DNA from: an uncultured Alistipes sp.
GTDB lineage: Bacteria > Bacteroidota > Bacteroidia > Bacteroidales > Rikenellaceae
DNA length: 52,379 nt
Assembly (NCBI GenBank): GCA_904502005.1
Contig: CAJGDC010000006.1
Location: 1-52,379 of the forward strand
Reading direction: 5' to 3'
In this document: piece by piece, positions 1 to 7,410 of the stretch
Layout: each line of letters starts with the position of its first letter
Numbering within the stretch: the stretch's first letter is position 1
Program-made: the position numbers and the translations under genes
Notes under the pieces: generated by a model
The model's database searches: none
Seen by the model: the letters and a program-made list of their open reading frames with translations, nothing else
Told to the model about the DNA's origin: nothing

Positions 1-890
1 TGCAGGCAGAGGCTCTTTTTATCTGCAGCAAGCACCGAGAAGCCTGGTACGGGGCTACAGAATTTAGTGCCCTCAATAGCCTTTACACTACGACCTCGTG
101 CTGCGGATGAGTTTACGATATAGTCTATCTTGCAGTCGCTCCTTCGGATATGCTGGAAGTTGTGGATATGTCCGCAGATGTATAGATCTACCTTATCCTC
201 ATATCGGCGAAGAGTCTCTCCTACACGGTTCTGCATATCTCGGCGCTCCTTCTTACTCTTACCCGTATCTGCATATATCGGGTGGTGACCGACAACAATA
301 ATCCAATCCTCAGTTGCGCTGCTAAGTACAGTATTAAGCCACTCTAACTGCTCGTTGTAGTCCTGCTTTGCAACAGAAGCATAGTTAGAGTCTTTGCTGC
401 GGCGGTATTGCTCAATTATTGGTGTGGTGTCTATCATTACAATGCGGAGAGTAGCACCCTTAACTTTATAGACCTCTGTATAGTAACGGTCTGGCATACA
501 CCAGCGACGGCTGATATCAGAATACTCAATAACTGCCTTGGTATTGCCACGATACTCGTGATTACCCAATATTGGTAACCACGGAATCATCAACTTCGGA
601 TGGCTGTATATAAGCTCGTAGTTTGTCATCCAAAGAGGATCCTGCACACTCTGTATACCGTCAAAGTGGTGAACATCGCCCGTGGCGACTACACAACGTG
701 GGGATATCTTCTCTGCCATTTGTCCCATAACCTCGGCAATTGGCTTCTGATCGTAGTATCCATTTCTACCAGAATCGCTGATGACAAAGATGTTGATATC
801 CTTTTTCAAAGACTTCCATACCTTTGAGTTGCTTGATACAGCGCCAAACCAGACAAAGAGTAGAAGCGTAAATGTTGTAAATTTTCTCAT
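1..890 (-). CDS. Secreted calcineurin-like metallophosphatase, acid-phosphatase type (3' end cut by window)
   Basis: The minus strand reads open from an ATG at 890 to the window edge, about 296 codons without a stop. The N-terminus is a signal peptide (MRKF, a hydrophobic run, then a small-residue end near residue 19). Metallophosphatase motifs follow in order: SDSG (metal Asp), ATGDVHHFDG, GNHEY, VVGHHPIY and CGHIHNF. The order and spacing resemble tartrate-resistant or purple acid phosphatases, including a following DPLW segment. The Tyr that purple acid phosphatases use as an Fe(III) ligand (GDNFY) is His here, so it is better treated as a generic two-metal phosphoesterase. It is probably periplasmic. 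The family is clear and the substrate is unknown. The C-terminus lies outside the window. Confidence 0.85.
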   Translation of the reverse strand, partial: MRKFTTFTLLLFVWFGAVSSNSKVWKSLKKDINIFVISDSGRNGYYDQKPIAEVMGQMAEKISPRCVVATGDVHHFDGIQSVQDPLWMTNYELIYSHPKLMIPWLPILGNHEYRGNTKAVIEYSDISRRWCMPDRYYTEVYKVKGATLRIVMIDTTPIIEQYRRSKDSNYASVAKQDYNEQLEWLNTVLSSATEDWIIVVGHHPIYADTGKSKKERRDMQNRVGETLRRYEDKVDLYICGHIHNFQHIRRSDCKIDYIVNSSAARGRSVKAIEGTKFCSPVPGFSVLAADKKSLCL

Positions 891-953
891 AAATGCACTC
901 TTTTCTATTCTCTACAATTGTACAAAGGTAATAAAAAAATCAAAATTTTCTAT

Positions 954-983
954 TTTGAAATTGCAATTTTTTTAGTATCTTCG
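954..983 (+). promoter_or_regulatory. Bacteroidota-type promoter for ung
   Basis: TTTG at 954-957 and TATCTTCG at 976-983 are separated by 18 bp, close to the -33 TTTG / -7 TAnnTTTG consensus with one mismatch in the -7 box. It leaves a leader of about 20 nt before the ung ATG. Confidence 0.5.
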
Positions 984-1005
984 TGCAAATTTATTTGTCT
1001 AAACT

Positions 1006-1668
1006 ATGGATGTTCGCATAGCAGAAGATTGGAAACAGATTCTTGCGGAGGAGTTTAATAAGCCCTATTTTGAGCAACTGACAGATTTTGTACGTGCAGA
1101 GTATGCTTCGGGGGAGGTGTTTCCTAAGGGTCGCGATATCTTCCGCGCCTTTGATAAGTGCCCTTTTGAGAGTCTGAAAGTTGTAATTATTGGTCAAGAC
1201 CCATATCATGGAGTTGGTCAGGCAAATGGACTCTGCTTCTCTGTGGGGGATGGTGTGCCATTCCCGCCATCGTTGCAGAATATCTTTAAGGAGGTGAATA
1301 CAGATACTGGTGCACCTATTCCTACAAGTGGAAACCTTGACCGCTGGGCCGAGCAGGGGGTGCTTCTACTAAATGCTGTGCTTACCGTTAGGGCACATCA
1401 GGCGGCATCGCACGCAGGGCGAGGTTGGGAGCAGTTTACCGATGCAGTTGTAAGGGCAATTGCTACCCGTAAGCAGGGTGTTGTCTATATGCTTTGGGGT
1501 AGTTATGCACAGAAAAAGGGTGCTATTGCCGACCCAAATAACAATCTGATTCTTAAGAGTGTACACCCGTCGCCACTATCTTCTTATCGTGGATTTTTCG
1601 GCTGCCGTCACTTCTCAAGGGCGAATGAATATTTAGCAAGTATCGGTAAAAATCAAATAGTTTGGTAA
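1006..1668 (+). CDS. ung: Uracil-DNA glycosylase, family 1
   Basis: Cytoplasmic base-excision repair enzyme that hydrolyses the glycosidic bond of uracil in DNA. At 220 residues it has normal family length. The water-activating loop GQDPYHG is at residues 63-69 (catalytic Asp65), the uracil-binding region includes LLLNAVLTV near 120-128, and the leucine-intercalation loop HPSPLS is at 187-192 (catalytic His187). The C-terminal GCRHFSRAN is also typical. The start is chosen at ATG 1006, just downstream of the promoter-like boxes at 954-983. The next gene begins one base after its stop, so ung probably leads a short operon with the CBM9-like and kinase-like genes, although their functions look unrelated. 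Confidence 0.98.
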   Translation: MDVRIAEDWKQILAEEFNKPYFEQLTDFVRAEYASGEVFPKGRDIFRAFDKCPFESLKVVIIGQDPYHGVGQANGLCFSVGDGVPFPPSLQNIFKEVNTDTGAPIPTSGNLDRWAEQGVLLLNAVLTVRAHQAASHAGRGWEQFTDAVVRAIATRKQGVVYMLWGSYAQKKGAIADPNNNLILKSVHPSPLSSYRGFFGCRHFSRANEYLASIGKNQIVW

Positions 1669-1669
1669 T

Positions 1670-2332
1670 ATGAGTAGCATAAGTGGTATAAATAGAGAGT
1701 ATATACCTTACATTCCATCGCTAGAGAGTATGGATGAGCAGAGCTTTTTCAGCGCAATGTATGAGAAGGGTATATATCTAGATGTGAAGTTTGCAAACTG
1801 GTTTGAACAATACCCATACACCCCTATTGTTAGTGGTTTTATGGCTTTTAGCGATAAGGTGCTTGCTGTCGCCTTTGATGTTGTTGAGGAGCATGTCTGC
1901 GCTGTGGAGATGAGTGATAATGGTAGGGTGTGGGAGGATAGCTGTGTAGAGCTCTTTATCGACAACCCTACGGGGGAGGGGTACTATAACTTTGAGGTTA
2001 ATGCTATTGGTACTCTGCTTGCAGCATTTCGTTTGTCGCGTAGTAAGGCTGTGCACTTTAGCAGCGAGATGCTCGGTAAGGTGCGCCGTTTCTGCCACTT
2101 TGAGCATGAGCCGATAGATATTCGTAAGCAGACCACGTGGAGGGTTGCTCTGCAGATACCATTCTCTCTGTTGGGTGTGGAGTCTATGCCGCCAGAGTTG
2201 AGGGTAAACCTCTATAAATGTGGCGACAAGCTGCTTCAGCCGCACTTCCTTAGCTGGTCGCCTATATTCCTTGATACACCAAACTTTCATTGTCCTGAAT
2301 ATTTCGGAACACTAATTGCTAAATATGAATAA
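1670..2332 (+). CDS. Carbohydrate-binding family 9-like protein
   Basis: A 220-residue soluble protein without a signal peptide. The CBM9-like beta-sandwich signature is visible: VWEDSCVELFI at residues 87-97, YYNFEVNAIGTL at about 105-116, and near the end FLSWSPI followed by FHCPEYFGTL. Proteins with this domain in Bacteroidales are usually labelled carbohydrate-binding family 9-like, but the cytoplasmic location and small size make a true glycan-binding role uncertain. ATG at 1670 sits one base past the ung stop. The 3' end overlaps the start of the kinase-like gene by 8 bp, which implies translational coupling. Inference: the two form a functional pair acting on a sugar or sugar derivative. 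Confidence 0.75.
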   Translation: MSSISGINREYIPYIPSLESMDEQSFFSAMYEKGIYLDVKFANWFEQYPYTPIVSGFMAFSDKVLAVAFDVVEEHVCAVEMSDNGRVWEDSCVELFIDNPTGEGYYNFEVNAIGTLLAAFRLSRSKAVHFSSEMLGKVRRFCHFEHEPIDIRKQTTWRVALQIPFSLLGVESMPPELRVNLYKCGDKLLQPHFLSWSPIFLDTPNFHCPEYFGTLIAKYE

Positions 2333-3407
2333 CGAGAAACTTCTTCAGATAGCCTCTCTCTTTGCCTTTGAGGGCGAAATTGAGAGCGTAACCCCTCTTG
2401 GTGAGGGTTTTATTAACGACACATATGTTGTGACTACTGTCGGTAATAGTCCTAACTATATCTTGCAGCGTAAAAATCACAATATCTTCCCCGATGTGCC
2501 GAAGATGATGGATAATATCGCTGCTGTAACAGCACATATTAAGGGTAAGGTTGCTGACCCATTGCGCCATACACTTACAATCACACCTGCACGAGATGGA
2601 AAACTGTATGCTCAGGTAGATGATAATTTCTGGGCGGCTTGTCTATTTATTGCCGGCTCAAAGAGTTACGAGCGTGCTGATACTCTTGAGTTGGCCTATC
2701 AGGGAGGTAAAGGTATAGGCCTTTTTCAGAGTCAGCTATCGGACTTCACAACCCCTCTACATGAGACGATTAAGGGATTTCACAACATCCGCTACCGCTT
2801 TGAGCAGTGGGATGCATCGGTAGCTGCCGATGCGGCTGGACGTGTGGCAGAACTTGCTGAGGAGATTAGCTGGATAGCCTCACGTCGTGAGAAGATGCTC
2901 GCCTTCTGGGCTCTTGTTGAGGATGGAACTATCCCTACGCGCGTAACGCATAATGATACCAAGCTGAGCAATATCCTCTTTGATGCAGAGAGTGACCAGG
3001 TGCTCTGTGCTATTGACCTTGATACCGTTATGAGCTCTACCTCGCTCAATGACTTTGGCGACGCTATCCGTTCATACACAAATACAGGCGCTGAGGATGA
3101 TAGGGATTTGGATAGGGTTAGTATGAATATTGACATTTTCCGAGCCTATGCTGAGGGTTATCTCTCGGAGCGAAAAAGTAGCCTTACTGATAGTGAAAAA
3201 GAGTGGCTTGCCTTCTCGGCGCTATACATCACTTACGAGCAGGTGCTACGATTTTTGATGGATTACATTGATGGCGATAAGTACTATAAGACCATCTCTG
3301 CAGACCATAATCTTGTTCGTACGCATGCTCAGTATCGCTTATTGCAGAGCATGGAGAGTCAGTATATTCAGATGCAAGAGATTATACGAGAGCTGACAGC
3401 AGAATAA
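2325..3407 (+). CDS. Aminoglycoside-phosphotransferase-fold kinase, N-acetylhexosamine 1-kinase-like
   Basis: A 360-residue protein with the small-molecule kinase (APH/choline-kinase) fold. The N-lobe glycine loop region is GEGFIND at residues 26-32. The catalytic loop HNDTKLSNIL is at about 209-218 (catalytic Asp211, metal-binding Asn), and the metal-binding IDLDT follows at about 230-234. The architecture matches the N-acetylhexosamine 1-kinase (NahK) group found widely in Bacteroidota, which phosphorylates GlcNAc/GalNAc at O1; that substrate is inferred from overall resemblance. The ATG at 2325 overlaps the CBM9-like stop by 8 bp; an in-frame TTG at 2316 is less likely. It converges on rlmH with only 3 bp between stop codons. 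Confidence 0.7.
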   Translation: MNNEKLLQIASLFAFEGEIESVTPLGEGFINDTYVVTTVGNSPNYILQRKNHNIFPDVPKMMDNIAAVTAHIKGKVADPLRHTLTITPARDGKLYAQVDDNFWAACLFIAGSKSYERADTLELAYQGGKGIGLFQSQLSDFTTPLHETIKGFHNIRYRFEQWDASVAADAAGRVAELAEEISWIASRREKMLAFWALVEDGTIPTRVTHNDTKLSNILFDAESDQVLCAIDLDTVMSSTSLNDFGDAIRSYTNTGAEDDRDLDRVSMNIDIFRAYAEGYLSERKSSLTDSEKEWLAFSALYITYEQVLRFLMDYIDGDKYYKTISADHNLVRTHAQYRLLQSMESQYIQMQEIIRELTAE

Positions 3408-3410
3408 CAA

Positions 3411-3884
3411 CTACTCGTGATGATATGGCTCGCCGCGCAGAATTGTATATGCGCGGTAGAGCTGTTCTGTAAAAATTGCGCGGATAATTTGGTGCGAGAA
3501 GGTCATCTTTGAGAGTGAAATTTTCTCGTTTGCACGACCATACACCGCCTCGGAGAATCCATAAGGTCCTCCGATAACAAATACAAGTCGTTTCACCCCA
3601 CTGTTCATCCTCTTCTGTAGCCAGTCAGCATACTCTACAGAGCGAAATTCAGCCCCCTTTTCGTCAAGCAATACTACGCGGTCTGAAGGCTCTATGAGTC
3701 TTAGAATAGCCTCTCCTTCGGCAGTTTTTTGCTGCGCCTCAGTTAGGGATTTGTTGTTGCGAATATCGGGTATGTAGGTGATTGTAAAGCGGTTGTAGAA
3801 GTTGATGCGCTTAGTGTACATATCTACCAACGCAGTAATCTCTTTAGAATCGGTCTTGCCGATAACAATTAGTTCTATATTCAT
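3411..3884 (-). CDS. rlmH: 23S rRNA (pseudouridine1915-N3)-methyltransferase RlmH
   Basis: SPOUT-fold methyltransferase that N3-methylates pseudouridine 1915 in helix 69 of 23S rRNA using S-adenosylmethionine. The 157-residue length is exactly family-typical. The knotted SAM-binding site is visible as FVIGGPYGF at residues 102-110, followed by LSKMTFSHQI at 124-133 and the C-terminal RGEPYHH, the hallmark end of the family. Its ATG overlaps the stop of glf by 4 bp (ATGA type), so it is the distal gene of a DUF4837-glf-rlmH operon. Confidence 0.97.
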   Translation of the reverse strand: MNIELIVIGKTDSKEITALVDMYTKRINFYNRFTITYIPDIRNNKSLTEAQQKTAEGEAILRLIEPSDRVVLLDEKGAEFRSVEYADWLQKRMNSGVKRLVFVIGGPYGFSEAVYGRANEKISLSKMTFSHQIIRAIFTEQLYRAYTILRGEPYHHE

Positions 3885-4993
3885 AGTTCAACCTCTAATG
3901 CTCGTTTTACAATGTGGTGCATGTCGTAGTAACGGTACTCGGCAAGTCGTCCGCCAAAGATAACATTACTGCACTGAGCTGCTAAAGCTCTATACCTATC
4001 TGCAAGAGCGCTGTTGTGGCTGTCGCCAATAGGGTAGTATGGCTCGCTGCCGGCACTCCATTCAGCAGGATACTCTCGAGTGATGATGGTGTGGTCTGCG
4101 CTGCAACTGCTGTCAAAGTGACGATGCTCAATAATGCGGGTGTAGGCGGGAGTTGTGTCGGTAAAGTTCATAACCGCCACACCCTGATAGTTACTCTTCT
4201 CAATACGCTCGTCCTCAAAGCGGAGTGTGCGATACTCCAGCGCACCAAAGCAGTAGTCAAAATAGCAGTCCAACTCGCCTGTGTAGACAATCTTCTCGGC
4301 AAGAGAGCAGTAGTGCTCGCGCTTGTCAAAGAAGTCGCAATTTAGCTCTACATCAGCACCCTGCAACAGCTTGTCTATAAAGGCGTTGTATCCTCCACGA
4401 GGAATGCCCTGATAGGTGTCGTTAAAGTAGTTGTTGTTGAAAGTAAACCTTACGGGTAGACGGCGTATAATTTCTGCCGGAAGGTCGCAGCACTCTCTGC
4501 CCCACTGCTTTTCGGTATATCCCTTAATAAGGGTGTTATAAATGTCTATTCCGACGAGTGAAATTGCCTGTTGCTCAAGATTTTGAGGATTCTCAACGCC
4601 GTGCTCAGCACGTTGCTCCGTTATCTTTGCCATTGCCTGCTCAGGGGTGGTTACGCCCCAAAGCTGGTTGAAGGTGTTCATGTTGAATGGCAGATTGTAA
4701 ATCTTGCCACGATAGAAAGCAACGGGGGAGTTGATGTATGGCACAAACTCCACAATTGAGTTCACCCACCTCCACACTTCAGCGTCTGAGGTGTGGAATA
4801 TATGTGGACCGTAGCGGTGAACTGCTACGCCGTCAATATCTTGACAGTAGAGGTTGCCTCCAGTATGCCCTCGGCGGTCAATAACTTTGACCCTCTTACC
4901 AGCCCTCAGTGCACGATAAGCCACCACAGAACCGTAAAGCCCTGCACCAACGATTAGATAGTCGTAAGGTCTGCTATTTTGGTTGCTCAACAC
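3881..4993 (-). CDS. glf: UDP-galactopyranose mutase
   Basis: FAD-dependent cytoplasmic enzyme that interconverts UDP-galactopyranose and UDP-galactofuranose, the donor for galactofuranose in surface polysaccharides. The 370-residue protein has the N-terminal dinucleotide-binding loop GAGLYG at 16-21, DRRGHTGGN at 39-47, the substrate-region sequence RYGPHIFHT, and the C-terminal GGRLAEYRYYDMH signature that contacts FAD. It overlaps the 3' end of the DUF4837 gene by 20 bp and rlmH by 4 bp. No galactofuranosyltransferase lies beside it; the GT2 gene at 24 kb is too far away to link. Galactofuranose use by this organism is an inference from the enzyme. Confidence 0.96.
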   Translation of the reverse strand: MLSNQNSRPYDYLIVGAGLYGSVVAYRALRAGKRVKVIDRRGHTGGNLYCQDIDGVAVHRYGPHIFHTSDAEVWRWVNSIVEFVPYINSPVAFYRGKIYNLPFNMNTFNQLWGVTTPEQAMAKITEQRAEHGVENPQNLEQQAISLVGIDIYNTLIKGYTEKQWGRECCDLPAEIIRRLPVRFTFNNNYFNDTYQGIPRGGYNAFIDKLLQGADVELNCDFFDKREHYCSLAEKIVYTGELDCYFDYCFGALEYRTLRFEDERIEKSNYQGVAVMNFTDTTPAYTRIIEHRHFDSSCSADHTIITREYPAEWSAGSEPYYPIGDSHNSALADRYRALAAQCSNVIFGGRLAEYRYYDMHHIVKRALEVEL

Positions 4994-6017
4994 TCTTTGG
5001 GAATGAAATTAGATATACAAGGTGCTCCAACGGACGGATAAAGTTGCGCTTGCCATACTTAGGGCTGTGAACGTAGCAGTCGATGGTAAATACCTCATTT
5101 GTAGCGTCGTTGATTGTTGTATAGCTGACAAATGGACCACCCATATAGTCATTTGCAACATCCCAGAAACCGCGCATCTCAATCCACTCCTTGCCATTCA
5201 CTACAACAGAGCGATAGAGTGGACGGAATGGCTTGTAGTTGCCGTCTGCATCGGGAATCTGCTCAACGGTAATCATGTATGAGCCGTCACTTGGTCCCGG
5301 AATACGCTTAGCAAAGTTGTTGCGCATAGCTACAAGGTAGTCTGCCGTAAGGCTGCCCTTACCATGATATGGGTAGCTATAGCAGAAAAAGCCCTGGCTG
5401 GCTGTTGGGAACTCATACGATGCCCAAAGAAAGTCTTGACTTTGTGAACGGAGCTCATAACCCTTAGGAATACGCACGTCAATATCAAACTCATTGTGCA
5501 ACAGGTCGTTAAGTACCTTTACATTGTGCTTCTCGGCATAGGCAATGGTGCGGTTACGCTCGGCAATCTCAAGAACTTTTACCAACGCATCACCATTTGT
5601 ATTTAGATACTCAAGAGCCGCCTGCTGCGTAGGAGCCTGGAATGTGAGCACTATCTGCGGTGCAGCGTCAACGTCGTACTGTGCCACAATCTGCGCCTGA
5701 GTTACCTTATCTGAGATAACAACCTTGAGGATGTTACGGTGCTGAATAAGTAGGTGTCGGAAGTCGTTAGCGCTAACGCGGAGAACGTTAAACATCGGCT
5801 CGTTTTGGTTGAGCATCTCTACTGGTTGCTCAAGTAGCTCGCGCAGTTTACTGCCAAGTTTACCCTCCCACTCACTATTATTGCAGACAACAAGCACCTC
5901 GTAGGCGCCTCCCTGAATAGGTTTTTTATTCTGGTCGGTGAGGGTATTAATCTCACGGCAACCAACAGCCGAGAGGATAATGAGCAGTAATGCTGCGACT
6001 TTTGCTATAGCTTTCAT
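4974..6017 (-). CDS. DUF4837 family lipoprotein
   Basis: A 347-residue lipoprotein. The signal sequence ends in the lipobox LSAVGC, with Cys20 as the lipidated residue. The body (for example YEVLVVCNNSEWEGKLG at about 38-54, then a stretch ending IRPLEHLVYLISFP near the C-terminus) matches the Bacteroidota-specific DUF4837 family as I recall it. The function is unknown. It is the first gene of the overlapping operon DUF4837-glf-rlmH, and a good minus-strand promoter lies 25-55 bp upstream. The residues after the Cys (REINTL) are not the acidic cluster associated with surface export, so an inner-leaflet periplasmic location is more likely. Confidence 0.85.
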   Translation of the reverse strand: MKAIAKVAALLLIILSAVGCREINTLTDQNKKPIQGGAYEVLVVCNNSEWEGKLGSKLRELLEQPVEMLNQNEPMFNVLRVSANDFRHLLIQHRNILKVVISDKVTQAQIVAQYDVDAAPQIVLTFQAPTQQAALEYLNTNGDALVKVLEIAERNRTIAYAEKHNVKVLNDLLHNEFDIDVRIPKGYELRSQSQDFLWASYEFPTASQGFFCYSYPYHGKGSLTADYLVAMRNNFAKRIPGPSDGSYMITVEQIPDADGNYKPFRPLYRSVVVNGKEWIEMRGFWDVANDYMGGPFVSYTTINDATNEVFTIDCYVHSPKYGKRNFIRPLEHLVYLISFPKSVEQPK

Positions 6018-6041
6018 AATAATAAAATGACAATGTTTCTA

Positions 6042-6072
6042 CAAAAATATACATTATTTGTGCAAATTCAAA
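6042..6072 (-). promoter_or_regulatory. Promoter for the DUF4837-glf-rlmH operon
   Basis: On the minus strand the -33 TTTG (6069-6072) and the -7 TATTTTTG (6042-6049) are 19 bp apart, a full consensus match. It interleaves with the divergent promoter of the deacetylase gene in the same 77-bp gap. Confidence 0.75.
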
Positions 6073-6089
6073 ATTATTGACTACATTTG
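6057..6089 (+). promoter_or_regulatory. Promoter for the polysaccharide deacetylase gene, possibly leaderless
   Basis: TTTG at 6057-6060 and TACATTTG at 6082-6089 are 21 bp apart. The ATG of the deacetylase starts at 6095, only five bases after the -7 box, so the transcript would begin at or within a base or two of the start codon. Confidence 0.7.
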
Positions 6090-6094
6090 CACTT

Positions 6095-6703
6095 ATGAAG
6101 ATTAAACCACCAAAGTTTATAAGACGTCTAATGCCCGAACTTATTTGGGAGATTGAAGATGAAAATGGCGTCTATTTGACTTTTGACGATGGACCTACTC
6201 CAGGCGTCACTGAGTGGATTCTCTCTACACTTAAGCGATATAATGCTAAGGCGACCTTCTTTGTGCTTGGTAAGAATGTTGAGATGTACCCTGACCTATA
6301 TCAGAAGATTTTGGATGCAGGTCATAAGGTCGGAAACCACACCTACTCTCACCAAAAGGGGTGGGGTATGTCCCTTGAAAGATACCTTGAGGATGTCGAT
6401 TTTGCGGGCGACTTTATCCATTCGGAGCTCTTCCGCCCACCTTATGCTCGCGTAACCCCTTCGCAGATGAGGGCTGTGGCTAAGAAGTATAAGATTGTGA
6501 TGTGGGATATTGTCTCTCGTGACTATAATCGAGCTCTATCGCCAGAGAAGTGTCTGAAAAATGTTACTGATTATATTACTGCCGGCTCTATAGTTGTGTT
6601 CCATGATTCGGAGAAGGCATTTAAGAATATGAGCTATGCACTGCCTCGCACGCTCAGGCTTGTGCAACAGATGGGGCTGAAGTGTAAAATTATAGAGTTG
6701 TAA
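6095..6703 (+). CDS. Polysaccharide deacetylase family protein (NodB/CE4 domain)
   Basis: A 202-residue CE4 enzyme that removes acetyl groups from N-acetylated glycans. Motifs in order: TFDDGP at 29-34 (catalytic and metal Asp), NHTYSH at 81-86 (metal His82 and His86), RPPY at 114-117, WDIVSRDY at 137-144, and VVFHD at 167-171 (catalytic His170). There is no signal peptide, but the N-terminal MKIKPPKFIRRL resembles the membrane-proximal start seen in other Bacteroidales homologues, which supports ATG 6095 over an upstream TTG that would fall inside the promoter. The ubiX gene follows after 3 bp, so the two are co-transcribed. Confidence 0.93.
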   Translation: MKIKPPKFIRRLMPELIWEIEDENGVYLTFDDGPTPGVTEWILSTLKRYNAKATFFVLGKNVEMYPDLYQKILDAGHKVGNHTYSHQKGWGMSLERYLEDVDFAGDFIHSELFRPPYARVTPSQMRAVAKKYKIVMWDIVSRDYNRALSPEKCLKNVTDYITAGSIVVFHDSEKAFKNMSYALPRTLRLVQQMGLKCKIIEL

Positions 6704-6706
6704 ACT

Positions 6707-7255
6707 ATGAAAGTCGTCGTCGCTATTACCGCTGCCAGTGGAGCCATATATGCTCGCCAACTGCTTGAGCAACTTATTGGTTGTAAGGATGTTGAGCGTA
6801 TTGCACTTATCTATAGTGCTAATGCCGAGGCCGTAGTTGCAACCGAGGGAGTGTCGCTCCCAGAGAGTGAAAAGATTACACTTTACCGTAATGACGACCT
6901 CTTTGCCGCTCCTGCCAGCGGCTCAGCATCTTGGGATGCAATGGTTATCGTGCCATCAAGCGTGGGCACTGTCGGCAGAATTGCATCGGGGGTGTCGCAG
7001 AGCCTTATTGAGCGCGCTGCCGATGTGATGCTCAAGGAGCGTAGACGACTTATTGTGGTCGTTAGAGAGACACCACTCTCGCTTATCCACCTTAGAAATA
7101 TGACCGTCCTCACCGAGGCAGGTGCAGTCATACTTCCAGCCGCACCATCCTTCTACTCGCGCCCTGAGAGTATTGAGGCTCTATGCCTCACCGTTACAGA
7201 GCGAATAGTCACTCTTCTTGGTATCTCTGCTCCACATTTTACCTGGGGCGAGTAA
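6707..7255 (+). CDS. ubiX: Flavin prenyltransferase UbiX
   Basis: Makes prenylated FMN, the cofactor of UbiD-type decarboxylases, from FMN and dimethylallyl phosphate. The 182-residue length is typical. Visible motifs are the FMN-phosphate region ITAASGAIYA at 7-16, VPSSVGTVGRIASG at about 85-98, the catalytic-region VRETPLS at about 119-125, and PSFYSRP at about 148-154. No ubiD gene is present in the window, so the client enzyme must be encoded elsewhere. The gene follows the deacetylase after 3 bp. A weak AT-rich hairpin (TAGGTA near 7285 with TACCTA near 7317) lies downstream and may end transcription. Confidence 0.95.
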   Translation: MKVVVAITAASGAIYARQLLEQLIGCKDVERIALIYSANAEAVVATEGVSLPESEKITLYRNDDLFAAPASGSASWDAMVIVPSSVGTVGRIASGVSQSLIERAADVMLKERRRLIVVVRETPLSLIHLRNMTVLTEAGAVILPAAPSFYSRPESIEALCLTVTERIVTLLGISAPHFTWGE

Positions 7256-7346
7256 TATCCTACACTTTTACGCGTTTATTAAATATAGGTAGATATGCCT
7301 GTGGTAATATTTTTTACCTACAAATCAAAAAAAAACACTACTTTGT

Positions 7347-7377
7347 GTTGCATAGTAGCTAAAAATTACTACCTTTG
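7347..7377 (+). promoter_or_regulatory. Promoter for the outer-membrane receptor gene
   Basis: A perfect -7 box TACCTTTG lies at 7370-7377. GTTG at 7347-7350 provides a -33 element with one mismatch at a 19-bp spacing. The leader to ATG 7411 would be about 30 nt. Confidence 0.65.
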
Positions 7378-7410
7378 CATCAGAAACAGAAAATAAAACT
7401 TCATAAAAGT

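Noticed and set aside
6077..6094. Upstream TTG start for the deacetylase, and similar TTG starts at 7375, 35145, 36572, 47703 and 50867
   Set aside because: These overlap promoter boxes, repeats or upstream genes and add unconserved residues before clear signal peptides or domain starts.
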